Part shown: in pieces, positions 34,805-45,223 of the stretch
Layout of the letters: each line of letters starts with the position of its first letter
How positions within the stretch are numbered: position 1 is the first letter of the stretch
NCBI GenBank assembly: GCA_009922595.1
Contig: RFVC01000008.1
Location: 1-64,000, forward strand
Direction of reading: 5' to 3'
Length of the DNA stretch: 64,000 nt
DNA from: Gammaproteobacteria bacterium
GTDB taxonomy: Bacteria > Pseudomonadota > Gammaproteobacteria > Pseudomonadales > Pseudohongiellaceae
Translations under genes and position numbers: made by a program
Notes under the pieces: model-generated
What the model was told of the DNA's origin: nothing
What the model saw: the letters and a program-made list of their open reading frames with translations, nothing else
The model's database searches: none

Positions 34805-37521
34805 CAGGCAGTCTCCCCTTCAGCGGCAACTGATTTGTCGCTGATAATAATATTGGCCGCATTCCAGCTGCCTGGAGAGGTCCAGCCCTCGGCTTTCTGC
34901 AGTGAGACAGCACCAGGCAAGTTTCTAAAATTAAGGCCTTCAAGCCCCACGGAGACACCAACAGTCCCAGGCTGGATAGAGCTGCGAACGATATAGGGTA
35001 CGGAGCCGTTATTTTCGACAGCAACCCCGTCACTGGCCTGCAGACCCAGTTTGGCGACGTCGGCCTCATTCAGTGCAATGTAACCCGAAGTGGCTTTTTC
35101 CTGGATAGCCGGCGTCTTGGCCGTTAATTCATCACTGCCAAACAGGTGGTATAGCGGGAATACCTGGTAATCGCCCTTGGCAGATTCGGCTTTTTCAAAC
35201 TCGTTGTAGGTTTTTTCTGATGCGATGTTTTCAATCAGGCAAATGCCATGGCCGGCCTGTTTCAGCGGCCCGCCCGTGTGACTCTGGAATTTGAAAACGC
35301 TCTGATTTGAATTCCAGCCGCCGGACCAGGCCGTGTTAAAGACTGTGCTGTCTCGAGTGGCCGGGACACCTTCCATGGAATAGGACATGATGCCGTCTTC
35401 ATCCTGCTCCTGTTTTGGCTCATGGACATCAACATCGGCGCGCATGGCTGTCCGACCGCTATAGCGATGCTGCTGCCTTGGCACTCTCATGCCCGCAACG
35501 GTGAAGTCTGCTCCAGGCGTAAGACCTACAATGGCGGCACACCCTTCGATTTCTTTTGCGCAGTCCGCTGTTACTTCGGCAAGCGGCTTGTCGCTCAGCC
35601 ATTTCACACTGGACTGAATGCTGTCCACCGGTTTGAAGACCGAGTAGAAATGCTGGGCACGTGTTTCGTAGTTAACAAAAGTACCCGAGGTTTCGGCAAA
35701 GGTGCCTGAGGCCAACACCAGGTTAGCAGCCTCACCGGTTTTATGTTTCATGCTGTCCAGAACAGCGAGACCCTCCATCTTGTTGATAAAGGCATCAACA
35801 TCAGCCGAAGGCGCACGTCGATAAAGATCGTTTTCCAGAACGATGGCATGGGTTTCTTCACAGGCAAATGCCTGCTCCAGGGCCCTGTCACTTTCTTCCA
35901 TCAGCATGGCCAGTCCAAGACTGTTGGCTTCTGGCACAACCAAGGCCAGGTTGGCTTTCTTTTCACCATCTGACAGTGCTGTAGCGATATTCGCGGCGGC
36001 ATTAATTAATGCCGGACTCATGGAACCCGTTCCACTCACAATCAGCGGCTGTTCAGCTCCCTTCAAAGCCTCTGCTATGGTTTTTACAAGTGCCTGAGAT
36101 TCTTTACTGAGGCCGGTTACACCAGGCGCGTTGCCATCTATCGCCGTAGCAATCGCATAACCGATCTTGGCGCTTTCTTCCGCCGAGGCAATGTGTACCT
36201 GGGCAGCCACATCATCGAGTCGGGTCGCATACGGACTGAGTATAAACAGCGGGCTCTTGCAGTCCATGGCCAGCTGGCGAATTGCCGCATCGTGCCAGTC
36301 AGGGAACTTCATATCCCTGGCCATCTTGCGGCCTTCGTTCTTTACTGACTGACGCATGGCCAGGGCCAGGCGCGCTGCTGTATTGGTGACATCTTCACCC
36401 AGGATGACCACGGCATCCGAGGCCTCTATATCTTTTATCCTGGCCACTTTAACCGGCTTCGTGCGGTAGATATCCAGAATCTGTTTGTACATGCCTAGTT
36501 CGGCAGAGGACACGCCGGCGTAAAAATTATCAGGGCCGACGAGTTCACGCAGTGCAAAATTAGCTTCCAGAGACGCTCTTGGAGAACCAATCCCGATGGC
36601 GCCCATCATGCTGTGCAGACTGGTGCGCGCCTCTTCAGGTGAAGCCAGCACTGGATTGTCGTCCCTGGAATCTCTGGTCATGCTTACAATAATGCGCTCA
36701 TCGCTGTTGACGTAACCGGTGCCGAAACGGCCGCGGTCACAGATGAAATAGCCATTCACCTCGTCATTAAACCTGTTCACTACCCTGCGCAGAGTACCGT
36801 AGCGTTCACCGGGATTGGTGTTACAACCTACGCTGCAGCTTGCACAAATCGACGGAGCAGTCTGCAGATCCCATTTACGCACGTAGTGCTTGCTAAAAGG
36901 TTTATCCGTGAAAACACCGGTTGGACAAACTTCAGCCAGATTGCCGCTGAACTCACTTTCAAGAGGGCCTTCCTGCCAGCGACCGAAATAGGTGTTGTCA
37001 TGGGAAGCCTGCGGTCCAAAATCAGTGCCACCTGCGTAATCCTTGTAATAGCGTACGCAGCGATAGCAGGTAATGCAGCGGTTCATCTCATGACCGATGA
37101 AGGGGCCAAGATACTGGTTGGTGTGAGTTTTCTTCTTGCCGTCATAACGCCTGTAGTTATGACCCGACATAACGGTCATATCCTGCAGATGACATTCGCC
37201 ACCCTCCTCGCAGACCGGACAGTCGTGAGGGTGATTGATCATGATGCTTTCAATTGCCTGGGCACGGAACTGGGCCGCTTTCTCTATGGAGTAACGAGCA
37301 CCATCGCGGGGCGAGGTCATGCAGGCCATGTTAAGACGACCACGAGTGTCCTCATCATCAGCATATTCAATCACCGCGCACTGACGACAGGAGCCTACCG
37401 AGCCCATGCTTGGATGCCAGCAGAAATATGGCAAATCTTCACCGTGCGAGAGAACTTCCTCCAGCAGGTTGTTGTTTTCGTCCACTTCCAGGACTTTGCC
37501 ATCAACGGTAATTTTTACCAT
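34804..37521 (-). CDS. nuoG: NADH-quinone oxidoreductase subunit G
   Basis: NuoG is the largest peripheral subunit of complex I. The N-terminal ferredoxin domain (about 1-80) holds the [2Fe-2S] N1b ligands in LPYFCWHPSMGSVGSCRQC. The His-Cys motif region follows (CPVCEEGGECHLQD), then CITCYRCVRYYKDYAGG. An ASCSVGCN motif at about 229-236 belongs to the extra N7-type [4Fe-4S] cluster, of which three cysteines are plain. A degenerate molybdopterin-oxidoreductase fold makes up the rest. The 905-residue length is that of gammaproteobacterial NuoG. It lies 53 bases after nuoF. Confidence 0.96.
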   Translation of the reverse strand: MVKITVDGKVLEVDENNNLLEEVLSHGEDLPYFCWHPSMGSVGSCRQCAVIEYADDEDTRGRLNMACMTSPRDGARYSIEKAAQFRAQAIESIMINHPHDCPVCEEGGECHLQDMTVMSGHNYRRYDGKKKTHTNQYLGPFIGHEMNRCITCYRCVRYYKDYAGGTDFGPQASHDNTYFGRWQEGPLESEFSGNLAEVCPTGVFTDKPFSKHYVRKWDLQTAPSICASCSVGCNTNPGERYGTLRRVVNRFNDEVNGYFICDRGRFGTGYVNSDERIIVSMTRDSRDDNPVLASPEEARTSLHSMMGAIGIGSPRASLEANFALRELVGPDNFYAGVSSAELGMYKQILDIYRTKPVKVARIKDIEASDAVVILGEDVTNTAARLALAMRQSVKNEGRKMARDMKFPDWHDAAIRQLAMDCKSPLFILSPYATRLDDVAAQVHIASAEESAKIGYAIATAIDGNAPGVTGLSKESQALVKTIAEALKGAEQPLIVSGTGSMSPALINAAANIATALSDGEKKANLALVVPEANSLGLAMLMEESDRALEQAFACEETHAIVLENDLYRRAPSADVDAFINKMEGLAVLDSMKHKTGEAANLVLASGTFAETSGTFVNYETRAQHFYSVFKPVDSIQSSVKWLSDKPLAEVTADCAKEIEGCAAIVGLTPGADFTVAGMRVPRQQHRYSGRTAMRADVDVHEPKQEQDEDGIMSYSMEGVPATRDSTVFNTAWSGGWNSNQSVFKFQSHTGGPLKQAGHGICLIENIASEKTYNEFEKAESAKGDYQVFPLYHLFGSDELTAKTPAIQEKATSGYIALNEADVAKLGLQASDGVAVENNGSVPYIVRSSIQPGTVGVSVGLEGLNFRNLPGAVSLQKAEGWTSPGSWNAANIIISDKSVAAEGETA

Positions 37522-37574
37522 TTAAAAAACCTATAAATATTTATATATCAAATACTTATTATATATAGTTAAAG

Positions 37575-38840
37575 TTAATTATAACTACAGCCATGCTCAA
37601 CATGAGCCTTGAATTCATCCATGAAGTACTTCAAACCACTTTGCAGCGGTTCCGCTGCCCCGGGCGCCAGGGCGCAAAAAGTATTGCCCGGGCCCATGTA
37701 GCGGGTCATCTCATCCAGGATGTCGATATCCTTCAGACTACCGGTGCCCTCTTCCATTTTGTTGAGAATATGCTCAACCCAGGGCAATCCGTCACGGCAT
37801 GGCGTGCACCAGCCGCAGCTTTCATGGGCAAAAAACTTGATCAGGTTACGGATACAACCAACGGGACACGTCTTGTCATCGAGGACCATAATCAATGATG
37901 TACCCAGGCGGCTGCCGGCTTTCTGTACTGCACCAGGATCCATTGGCAAATCCAGGTGTTCCGGCATCAGGAAGTCGGTTGATCCGCCTCCAGGCAGGAA
38001 AGCCTTGAGTTCATACCCATCCTGCATACCACCGGCATAATCTTCCAGCAACTCCCTGAACGTAATGCCCACTGGGACTTCCCAGCAACCCGGGTTAATA
38101 ACCCTGCCGCTGACGCCCGAAATTCTTGTGCCGACAAAATCACCGGTTCCAAGGTTCTGGTACCACTCCACGCCATTGGCAACGATACCTGGAATATTGC
38201 AAATGGTTTCAACATTGTTCACCACCGTAGGGCGACCCCAGAGTCCGCTGACCTGTGGAAATGGTGGCTTGGCTCGAGGATTGGCGCGCTTGCCTTCAAG
38301 AGCATTCAGGAGCGCCGTTTCCTCACCGCAGATATAACGCCCAGCACTGGTGTGCAGGTAAATATCCAGGTCAAAGCCTTTTTTACCGGCGACATTCTTA
38401 CCCAGCATGCCGTTGTCGTAAGCCTCGCTGATGGCCTGCAACAGGCGCTCCTCGCAAATGGTGTACTCGCCGCGCAGGAATATGTAACCGGTCTGGGCCT
38501 GCAGTGCATAGCAGGTGGTAATCATGCCTTCTATAAGCAGATGCGGATCGTGCTCAATCAAAAGACGGTCCTTGAAAGTTCCCGGCTCCATTTCATCGCC
38601 GTTAATAACCAGGTAACGCGGCCCACCATCAGGCGGAGGCACGAAGGACCATTTCAGTCCGGTGTTGAATCCGGCGCCCCCACGGCCACCAAGACCTGCA
38701 TCCTTGACCATGTTCACCACATCGCCCGGCTCCATCTTGATTACCTTTCGGACACTGTCGTATCCGCCTGCAGCTTCGTACTGCTTAAAATCAAAAGGCG
38801 CTCTGCCGATCTCGATATTCTTGGTAAGTGGTTTATCCAT
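37575..38840 (-). CDS. nuoF: NADH-quinone oxidoreductase subunit F
   Basis: NuoF binds NADH and FMN and carries the N3 [4Fe-4S] cluster. The FMN/NADH glycine-rich loop GLGGRGGAGFNTGLKW begins at residue 49, and the cluster motif SCGWCTPCRDG lies at about 343-353. NGDEMEPGTFKDR and GAGAYICGEETAL-like segments (here SAGRYICGEETAL) are also present. The 421 residues match the family. It overlaps nothing and follows nuoE by 35 bases. Confidence 0.97.
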   Translation of the reverse strand: MDKPLTKNIEIGRAPFDFKQYEAAGGYDSVRKVIKMEPGDVVNMVKDAGLGGRGGAGFNTGLKWSFVPPPDGGPRYLVINGDEMEPGTFKDRLLIEHDPHLLIEGMITTCYALQAQTGYIFLRGEYTICEERLLQAISEAYDNGMLGKNVAGKKGFDLDIYLHTSAGRYICGEETALLNALEGKRANPRAKPPFPQVSGLWGRPTVVNNVETICNIPGIVANGVEWYQNLGTGDFVGTRISGVSGRVINPGCWEVPVGITFRELLEDYAGGMQDGYELKAFLPGGGSTDFLMPEHLDLPMDPGAVQKAGSRLGTSLIMVLDDKTCPVGCIRNLIKFFAHESCGWCTPCRDGLPWVEHILNKMEEGTGSLKDIDILDEMTRYMGPGNTFCALAPGAAEPLQSGLKYFMDEFKAHVEHGCSYN

Positions 38841-38875
38841 CCGTCTTTTCTTACTTATTTTTACTTACCGAGTCC

Positions 38876-39388
38876 TCAGCCCTTGGCCTTGTACTCAGCA
38901 ATGATTTCATCAATCTTTTCAGTAGTCAGGTTGTAGTAAGTTTCTCGCCCGATCATCATGACCGGAGCTCTGTCACAAGCGCCAAGGCATGGCACAGGGA
39001 TCAGCGTAAACATGTCATCTGCAGTGGTTTCGCCGTAATCAATCCCCAGGGTCTTTTTAAAATGCTCATTGAGCGAATCGCAGCCCAGCATCCAGCACGC
39101 GACACTGTCGCAAAGCAAGATGACATTCTTGCCCACCGGCCTGCGGAAAATCATGTTGAAGAATGTGGCAACACCCTCAAGTTCATCCGGTGGAATATCC
39201 AGATATTCAGAAACAGCCAGCAGGCTTTCATCGGAAACCCAGCCCTGGTATTTCTGGACGATTTTCAGCGCTTCCAGACCTACGGCCTGGGCATAGGGAT
39301 AGTGCGTTTTCTCGTGCTCTATCTCCTTGATCTCCTCCGGGGTTAACTCCCTGGCCTTGACCGCTGTGCTGGCAATAAGGTTATTCAT
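38876..39388 (-). CDS. nuoE: NADH-quinone oxidoreductase subunit E
   Basis: NuoE is the thioredoxin-like [2Fe-2S] (N1a) subunit. The four ligands are Cys93 and Cys98 (LLCDSVACW) and Cys134 and Cys138 (CLGACDRAPVMM). The 170-residue length is typical. It lies 15 bases after nuoCD and 35 before nuoF. Confidence 0.96.
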   Translation of the reverse strand: MNNLIASTAVKARELTPEEIKEIEHEKTHYPYAQAVGLEALKIVQKYQGWVSDESLLAVSEYLDIPPDELEGVATFFNMIFRRPVGKNVILLCDSVACWMLGCDSLNEHFKKTLGIDYGETTADDMFTLIPVPCLGACDRAPVMMIGRETYYNLTTEKIDEIIAEYKAKG

Positions 39389-39403
39389 ATTCTCTTGTCA
39401 GTC

Positions 39404-41179
39404 CTACTTGTCTACATCCGCCATCACGAAGTCAGTGGTCGCAACGACTGCAGTGAAATCGGCCAGCATCAATCCACGGCTCAGGAACGGAATCGCCTGG
39501 ATATGGATGAAGGATGGCGTGCGAATGCGTGTCCGGTAAGAGCCGCTACCGCCATCATTAATCAGGTAATACATGTTGAGCCCTTTTGTCGCCTCAATAG
39601 TCATAGAGACTTCTGTCGGATCCATGATCGGTCCCCAGCTCACGCTCAGGAAGTGGTCAATTAGGGTTTCAATGTCGAGCTTGCTCTTTTCCTTGATAGG
39701 AGGCGTCGTCAACGGATGTTCTGACTTGTAAGGCCCTTCCGGCATGTTCTCCAGGCACTGCTTGATGATGCGGCAGCTCTGGCGCATTTCTTCAACACGC
39801 ACCGCCGCCCTGTCGTAGCAGTCGCCGTTGACGGCAATGGGCACATCAAATTCGAAATTCTCATAACCACTGTAAGGACGGTTCTTGCGGTAGTCCCATT
39901 CAAGGCCTGTCGCTCTCAGCGCCGGACCGGTCATGCCCCAGTCAAAGGCATCCTGGGTATTCATCAGACCCACTCCGCGAGTACGCTGGCGAATAGTGGT
40001 ATTGGCCATGATCAGCTTGTCGTATTCAGCCAGGCGTTTGGGGAACAACTCAACAAATTCGCGAACCAGCTTGTCCCAACCGTTAGGCAGATCCTGGGCA
40101 ACACCGCCAATGCGGAACCAGCTCGGGTGCATGCGGCCGCCAGTAATGGATTCAATAATATTGAAGGCCTTTTCACGGTCCTCAAAACAGTAGAACAGTG
40201 GTGACAGCTGTCCGAGGTCAACCGCCCAGGTGCCATAGAACAGCAAGTGACTGCAGATACGGAAAAACTCTGCCAGCATAACGCGGATGGTTTTGACGCG
40301 GTCCGGGACTTCAATACCGGCCATCTTCTCCACCGCCATTACGTACGGCAAGTTGTTCATTACACCGCCGAGATAATCAATACGGTCTGTGTAGGGGATA
40401 TAGGTATGCCAGCTCTGACGCTCGCCCATCTTTTCGGCACCGCGATGGTGGTAGCCAACGTCAGGCACACAGTTGATGACGTACTCACCGTCGAGCTGAA
40501 GCACAAAACGGATAATCCCGTGCGCCGCCGGGTGGTTCGGTCCAAAGTTCAGGAACATGTACTCGGACGTATCAGATTCGCGGGTCAGCCCCCACTCCTC
40601 CGGGTTGAATTCCAGCGCGCCGAGCTCACGATCCTGGATCTCGTCACTCATCTGGAACCTGTCCATTTCGGTAGCCCTGGCTGGATGATCTTTACGCAGC
40701 GGGTGCCCAACCCAGGTCGGCGGCGTGTAAATGCGTCTCAGGCTCGGATGTCCCTCGACGTTGATGCCGAACATGTCCCACATTTCCCGCTCATGCCAGT
40801 TAGCAGCAGGCCATAGGGAAATCACGCTAGGAATATTCTGGTCATCCTCGGAAAGGGCGACTTTCAGGCGAATATCACAATCGCCTGAATAGGAAATCAG
40901 GTGGTAAACAACAGTGAAATCACTGTCAGGCTGCCCTTCCCTGTGGATACGAACCCGCTCATCGATGGCGGTGACATCGAGCAGCATTTCAAAACGGGGC
41001 TTGTAGTCGTCCTTCAGGTAACGCAGTACCTCTATCAGTCTGTCGCGGCCGACCCAGAGGGTGGGCATGCCTTCGGCTGTATGCTGACGGACAAACTCGC
41101 TCTCGCCGAATTTACGATACAGGGCATCGATAACCGGCGGCAATGCGTCCTGATTGACTTGTTCAGTAACTGTGCTCAA
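39404..41179 (-). CDS. nuoCD: NADH-quinone oxidoreductase subunit C/D fusion
   Basis: This single 591-residue chain joins NuoC (about 1-185) and NuoD (about 200-591), the fusion typical of many gammaproteobacteria. The NuoC part has the Respiratory-chain NADH dehydrogenase 30 kDa region ending HPLRKDHPA. The NuoD part starts at [17 protein letters not shown] and has the quinone-site His and Tyr regions, NPAAHG-like and DRIDYLGG. The start is TTG 41179, with an AGGGA about nine bases upstream; no ATG or GTG near by would give a full N-terminus. Confidence 0.96.
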   Translation of the reverse strand: MSTVTEQVNQDALPPVIDALYRKFGESEFVRQHTAEGMPTLWVGRDRLIEVLRYLKDDYKPRFEMLLDVTAIDERVRIHREGQPDSDFTVVYHLISYSGDCDIRLKVALSEDDQNIPSVISLWPAANWHEREMWDMFGINVEGHPSLRRIYTPPTWVGHPLRKDHPARATEMDRFQMSDEIQDRELGALEFNPEEWGLTRESDTSEYMFLNFGPNHPAAHGIIRFVLQLDGEYVINCVPDVGYHHRGAEKMGERQSWHTYIPYTDRIDYLGGVMNNLPYVMAVEKMAGIEVPDRVKTIRVMLAEFFRICSHLLFYGTWAVDLGQLSPLFYCFEDREKAFNIIESITGGRMHPSWFRIGGVAQDLPNGWDKLVREFVELFPKRLAEYDKLIMANTTIRQRTRGVGLMNTQDAFDWGMTGPALRATGLEWDYRKNRPYSGYENFEFDVPIAVNGDCYDRAAVRVEEMRQSCRIIKQCLENMPEGPYKSEHPLTTPPIKEKSKLDIETLIDHFLSVSWGPIMDPTEVSMTIEATKGLNMYYLINDGGSGSYRTRIRTPSFIHIQAIPFLSRGLMLADFTAVVATTDFVMADVDK

Positions 41180-41184
41180 GTGGA

Positions 41185-41889
41185 TTAATCCCTGTTTTCC
41201 TGGTCATGCGGCCCTTTCTTGCCTGACACAACGTCCCAGTAGCTTGGACCTACTTCGTCCGGACTAACCAGTTCAGTGGCACTTATGCGGTCCTTGAGGC
41301 GTTTCTCGCGCTGGATCTCGACTTTTTCACGCTCGTATACCCCCTGGTCGCTGATTACCCAGCTCACTGGGCGGCGTTTCTTGCCGATGGAGTCCTGGAG
41401 CAGGGTTAGTCCCTGGAGCAGGGCTTCGGGGCGCGGTGGACAGCCGGAGACGTAAACATCGACGGGCAGGAATTTATCTACCCCCTGGACCACCGAATAA
41501 ATGTCGTACATGCCGCCGGAGTTAGCACATGAGCCCATACAGATTACGTACTTGGGGTCCATCATCTGCTCGTACAGTCTCTGCACGACCGGGGCCACCT
41601 TGCGAAATACAGTACCGGCAATAATGATCATGTCGGCCTGTCGGGGCGTGGCACGGAATACCTCCGCACCGAAACGGGAAATATCATGGCGGTTGGAAAT
41701 GGCTGTGGCCGCTTCTACATAGCAGCATGACAGGCCAAAGTTATAAGGCCAGAGTGAGTTCTTGCGACTCCATGCCAGCATATCTTCAAGCGTGGTCATC
41801 ACCACATTTTTGCGAATGTAGTCATCAAATTCGCCCATGCCTGGCCTGGGGTCTGATACATCTTCAGGTCGGACAAGTTCCCAACTCAC
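41185..41889 (-). CDS. nuoB: NADH-quinone oxidoreductase subunit B
   Basis: NuoB carries the terminal [4Fe-4S] cluster N2 that reduces quinone. Ligands are the tandem Cys55-Cys56 (GLSCCYVEA), Cys121 (GSCANSGG) and Cys150 (VSGCPPRPE). The 234-residue length is slightly above E. coli NuoB, with a longer charged C-terminus. The start is GTG 41889, which overlaps the nuoA stop by one base. NuoCD follows after five bases. Confidence 0.96.
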   Translation of the reverse strand: MSWELVRPEDVSDPRPGMGEFDDYIRKNVVMTTLEDMLAWSRKNSLWPYNFGLSCCYVEAATAISNRHDISRFGAEVFRATPRQADMIIIAGTVFRKVAPVVQRLYEQMMDPKYVICMGSCANSGGMYDIYSVVQGVDKFLPVDVYVSGCPPRPEALLQGLTLLQDSIGKKRRPVSWVISDQGVYEREKVEIQREKRLKDRISATELVSPDEVGPSYWDVVSGKKGPHDQENRD

Positions 41890-42374
41890 TAGTGATACCC
41901 TCCGTGAGAATCTGCTTCTTCGTTTTCGTCTTCAATTCGGCGTCCATTGCGGATATTGACAACACCGCCCTCGCCCTTGAGAAAAGAAAGATCCTGCATC
42001 TGACGAGCTGTACGCCATTCCAGAGCGCCGCTGCGCCAGAGATAGATAAGGCCTGCAATCAGGATCGCGATAAAAATAAAGACTTCGATAAAACCAACCC
42101 AGCCCGCTTCACGAATAGATATCGACCAGGCAAACAGGAAAACCGCTTCGAGATCGAAAATGATAAAGAGGATTGCAGTCAGGTAGAAAGGTACTGAAAG
42201 CTTGATGTTTGGGGAGCCGGTTGGCATGGCGCCAGATTCGTAAACGTCATGGGTGGCGTGATCTTCACGTTTCTGGCCAAGGAAGGCTGAGGCGACCAGC
42301 AAGCCGATAATGGCTAAAATGACAATTCCGCCGTAAAGAATCAGGGGAAAGAGATCTATATTCAAACCTGCCAA
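41889..42374 (-). CDS. nuoA: NADH-quinone oxidoreductase subunit A
   Basis: NuoA is a three-helix membrane subunit that, with NuoJ, NuoK and NuoH, shapes the quinone channel. The conserved loop between helices 1 and 2 contains [20 protein letters not shown], and [11 protein letters not shown] lies in the second helix. The protein is 161 residues from TTG 42374; no ATG is available upstream in frame, and the ribosome-binding site is weak. It is the first gene of the nuo operon. Confidence 0.93.
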   Translation of the reverse strand: MAGLNIDLFPLILYGGIVILAIIGLLVASAFLGQKREDHATHDVYESGAMPTGSPNIKLSVPFYLTAILFIIFDLEAVFLFAWSISIREAGWVGFIEVFIFIAILIAGLIYLWRSGALEWRTARQMQDLSFLKGEGGVVNIRNGRRIEDENEEADSHGGYH

Positions 42375-42739
42375 CCTTGTGTAATTAGCTGTTCAGAGCC
42401 GTTTGCTGCTGCCTAGTTACGCTTATTTGCCTAGAATAGATGCCTAGGCAAAATACGAACAATTATTTTCTGGATTGCCAAGACAGGCCAGCAAATTCAG
42501 TATTGTTTAATCATGTGAAAACAATGTTTTCAGTTAAGGTTTTAAAAACAAAGTTTTCAGAAGGCAGGAAAACAGAAATAACAAAAATTATTATGAATTC
42601 CTGTGCTTTTCACTGCTTCGAGCGGGGTGCAAATGTACACTTTTAGCCGTTTTGCTTCAAGTACTTTCTCTTTCAAGAGCCTTAAAAATCAAGGCTTTCA
42701 GCCTGTTCTTCGCAGTTGCGAATGGTTCTTGTTTGGAAG
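42375..42739. other. Intergenic region between sthA and nuoA
   Basis: This 365-base gap contains the nuo promoter region (listed separately) and several small dyads. TGAAAAC/GTTTTCA with a three-base loop lies at 42516-42532, AGCCTT/AAGGCT at 42678-42696, and TTCGCA/TGCGAA at 42709-42722. The last two lie just downstream of the sthA stop and may end or protect its message, although no U run follows. I see no gene; a rightward open frame at 42440-42646 has no support. Confidence 0.45.
42410..42462 (-). promoter_or_regulatory. nuoA: Predicted nuo promoter with overlapping TGCCTAG repeats
   Basis: On the minus strand TTGTTC (42457-42462) and TATTCT (42433-42438) form a sigma-70-like promoter with an 18-base spacer, about 60 bases before nuoA. 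The word TGCCTAG occurs three times in the same orientation, at 42410-42416, 42428-42434 and 42441-42447. The last copy is part of the palindrome TGCCTAGGCA (42441-42450), which sits inside the promoter spacer. Such placement suggests a repressor or an activator that remodels the promoter. The protein is unknown. Confidence 0.4.
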
Positions 42740-44137
42740 CTAAAAAAGCCTGTTCATGCCATTCAGTGCCGCCACCTTGTAAGCCTCTGCCATGGTGGGG
42801 TAATTGAAGGTTGTGTTGATGAAATATTTCAGGGTGTTGGCCTTCCCGCGCTGGTTCATAATGGCCTGTCCAATATGGACAATTTCCGAGGCTTGGTCAC
42901 CGAAACAATGTATACCCAGTATCTCCAAGGTCTCGAAATGGAAAATGATCTTCAGCATACCCACTTCGTCTCCGGTAATCTGGGCACGGGCAATATTACG
43001 GAAAAAGGCCTTGCCAACTTCATAGGGAATCTTCTTTTCAGTGAGCTCTGCCTCGGTATAGCCCACGGTGCTGATCTCAGGAATCGTATAGATGCCGGTG
43101 GCAACGTCCTTAACATGGTGAAATTCATCATTTTCTAGGACCGCATCACTGGCGGCCCTGCCCTGGTCATAGGCGGCACTGGCCAGTGACGGCCAGCCGA
43201 TCACGTCTCCGGCGGCATAAATATTCTCCACGGCTGTCTGGTATTGCTTATTCACCTTGAGACGGCCTCTGCTGTCCGCCTTCAGGCCAACGTTTTCAAG
43301 CCCCAATTTATCGGTGTTGCCCGTCCGGCCATTGGCCCAGAGCAGGATGTCGCTTTTAATTTTCTTGCCGGATTCCAGGTAGGTCACCACGTGGTCATCA
43401 TGGTATTCCAGCTTGCTGAAATGCTCCTGGTGACGACAGCGCACCCCCATGTTTTGCAGGTGATAACTGAGAGCGTCGGTTATCTCGGTATCCAGGAAGG
43501 ACAGCAGGGATTCTGCCGGATTGATCATCTCCACCTTCATTTTCATCCCCGCAAAAATCGAGGCATATTCGCAGCCAATTACACCGGCCCCTATGATGGT
43601 GACCTTTTTTGGGTGATGCTCAAGTTGCAAAATGGTATCGCTGTCAAAAACCAGCGGATGGTCAAAATCCACATCATCCGGGCGATAGGGCCTGGAGCCC
43701 GTCGCAATGATGAATTTATCCGCTTCCAGCTTGGTCTTGCTCTTGCCCGCTTCAACCTGGATATGCCTGTCATCAAGGAAATGTGCCGTGCCTTTGAAAA
43801 TCGGGACATTGTTGCGATCGTAGGCATCACTGCGTGATTTGCCTTGCTCGTACATGACTCTCTCTGCATGCTTGAGGGCCTCCACAAAGGTCAGACGCCT
43901 TATGTCGCTAAGATCCCTGAACAGCGGGCTGTTATGAAAATGCAGAACCTGCTTGACCGAGTATCGTATAGCCTTTGAAGGAATGGTGCCCAGGTAGGTA
44001 CAGCTGCCGCCAGGGTTGTCCTTGTCACTCACTATTGCCACTGATTTGCCGGCCTTGGCAGCATTGATTGCCGCCGCCTCTCCGGCCGGGCCTGTGCCTA
44101 TGACCAGCAAGTCAAATTTTTTCTTGGTTCGTGCCAT
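42740..44137 (-). CDS. sthA: Soluble pyridine nucleotide transhydrogenase SthA
   Basis: SthA is a cytoplasmic FAD enzyme that transfers hydride between NADPH and NAD+, mostly to dispose of excess NADPH. The 465 residues follow the dihydrolipoamide dehydrogenase fold: FAD motif [10 protein letters not shown] near residue 14, NAD(P) motif [15 protein letters not shown] near 183, and YAAGDVIG. The redox-active disulfide of related enzymes is lost: the CxxxxC site reads CTYLGT, which is typical for SthA. It lies between nuoA and apbE, on the same strand as both. Confidence 0.95.
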   Translation of the reverse strand: MARTKKKFDLLVIGTGPAGEAAAINAAKAGKSVAIVSDKDNPGGSCTYLGTIPSKAIRYSVKQVLHFHNSPLFRDLSDIRRLTFVEALKHAERVMYEQGKSRSDAYDRNNVPIFKGTAHFLDDRHIQVEAGKSKTKLEADKFIIATGSRPYRPDDVDFDHPLVFDSDTILQLEHHPKKVTIIGAGVIGCEYASIFAGMKMKVEMINPAESLLSFLDTEITDALSYHLQNMGVRCRHQEHFSKLEYHDDHVVTYLESGKKIKSDILLWANGRTGNTDKLGLENVGLKADSRGRLKVNKQYQTAVENIYAAGDVIGWPSLASAAYDQGRAASDAVLENDEFHHVKDVATGIYTIPEISTVGYTEAELTEKKIPYEVGKAFFRNIARAQITGDEVGMLKIIFHFETLEILGIHCFGDQASEIVHIGQAIMNQRGKANTLKYFINTTFNYPTMAEAYKVAALNGMNRLF

Positions 44138-44163
44138 CGTAGCGCGCCTTCCTCGAAAAGAGA

Positions 44164-45222
44164 TCAGAGATACCTGTTGAATGCGTCTGAATGCCAGGAC
44201 TGGATGCCCGCGCCATTATCCAATGCAAAGTAGGCGGCCAATTGTAATTCATTTGCCAGCCTAACGCCTGCCTCTAGGCCAAGAACGAACAAAGCGGTGG
44301 CCCACGCATCTGCCTCCATCGTGGATTCCGCGATGACAGTAACCGAAAGGAGTTCATGTGAAACAGGCCAACCCGTGCGCGGATCAATGATATGGCTGTA
44401 TCGCTGTCCTTCGTGCACGAAGTAATTACGGTAGTTGCCAGAGCCGGCCACGGCCATTTTCTCACTATGGGCCCTTATGGGCTGCAGTAATTCCGCCTCA
44501 CCGGCAACGGGCTTTTCTATTCCGAGTTGCCAAGGAGACCCGTCAGGCCGGTTTCCAACTGACAGCACTTCTCCGCCTATCTCTACCAGAAAATTGCTAA
44601 TCCCCCTCTCTTCCAGGAGTTTCCCGATCTCATCTACGGCAAAACCCTTGGCAATGCCAGACAGGTCAATGGCAACTCCAGACTTTTTTTGAACAGTGCC
44701 AGCATTACTGGCAATTCTGATATCCGTAAGCCCCTTTAAACCAAACACCGCTGCCAGCACATCAGGAGACGGGACTTCCTGGCGGCCTACCTGCGTTCCA
44801 AAGCCCCATAAATCAACCACGGGTTTTAAGGAAGGATCAAAGGCGCCGTCACTTAATCGGTGTATCTCAAGCGCACGCTGCAATACAGTGATGAATTCAG
44901 GGGAGGCATTAAAAACGCCCTGATCTGCCTGGTTGAAAACAGAGATTTCAGAGTCAGGGACATAGGTCGAAAAAATCGTTTTGTCGAGGATTACCAGGCG
45001 CGTTTCGATAGCTGCCTGCAATTCGGTATTTACACTGGAATTGACGGCTTCATCTGCCTGTAACAGCACACGATACCCGGTCCCCATGGTCCGGCCGTCA
45101 AGCGATATAAGGCTGCCTGAATCGTCAGTTGAACGAGATAACTGCTGGTAGGAGAAAAAAAGAGTGGCAGATGCAATCAGTGCAGACAGCAGGAGAAGCC
45201 CCTTGTTGCCTGCACCACGCAT
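44164..45222 (-). CDS. apbE: FAD:protein FMN transferase ApbE
   Basis: ApbE attaches FMN covalently to threonine residues of exported flavoproteins, classically NqrB, NqrC and RnfD/RnfG. The 352 residues have an N-terminal membrane helix (about 8-26) with no lipobox cysteine, [11 protein letters not shown] at about 42-52, [12 protein letters not shown] in the middle, and a [10 protein letters not shown] segment with the catalytic histidine region. It lies between sthA and gap, where Pseudomonas carries apbE next to nqrF-A, but no nqr gene is present in the window. Its targets must be encoded elsewhere (rnf or another flavoprotein), or it is a relict. Confidence 0.93.
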   Translation of the reverse strand: MRGAGNKGLLLLSALIASATLFFSYQQLSRSTDDSGSLISLDGRTMGTGYRVLLQADEAVNSSVNTELQAAIETRLVILDKTIFSTYVPDSEISVFNQADQGVFNASPEFITVLQRALEIHRLSDGAFDPSLKPVVDLWGFGTQVGRQEVPSPDVLAAVFGLKGLTDIRIASNAGTVQKKSGVAIDLSGIAKGFAVDEIGKLLEERGISNFLVEIGGEVLSVGNRPDGSPWQLGIEKPVAGEAELLQPIRAHSEKMAVAGSGNYRNYFVHEGQRYSHIIDPRTGWPVSHELLSVTVIAESTMEADAWATALFVLGLEAGVRLANELQLAAYFALDNGAGIQSWHSDAFNRYL

Positions 45223-45223
45223 A

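Noticed and set aside
36886-37536. 216-codon open frame antisense to nuoG
   Set aside because: The codon pattern is the mirror of nuoG, which has full family identity over the same bases.
42440-42646. Rightward 68-codon open frame upstream of nuoA
   Set aside because: AT-rich promoter DNA with no start signal and no recognisable protein pattern.
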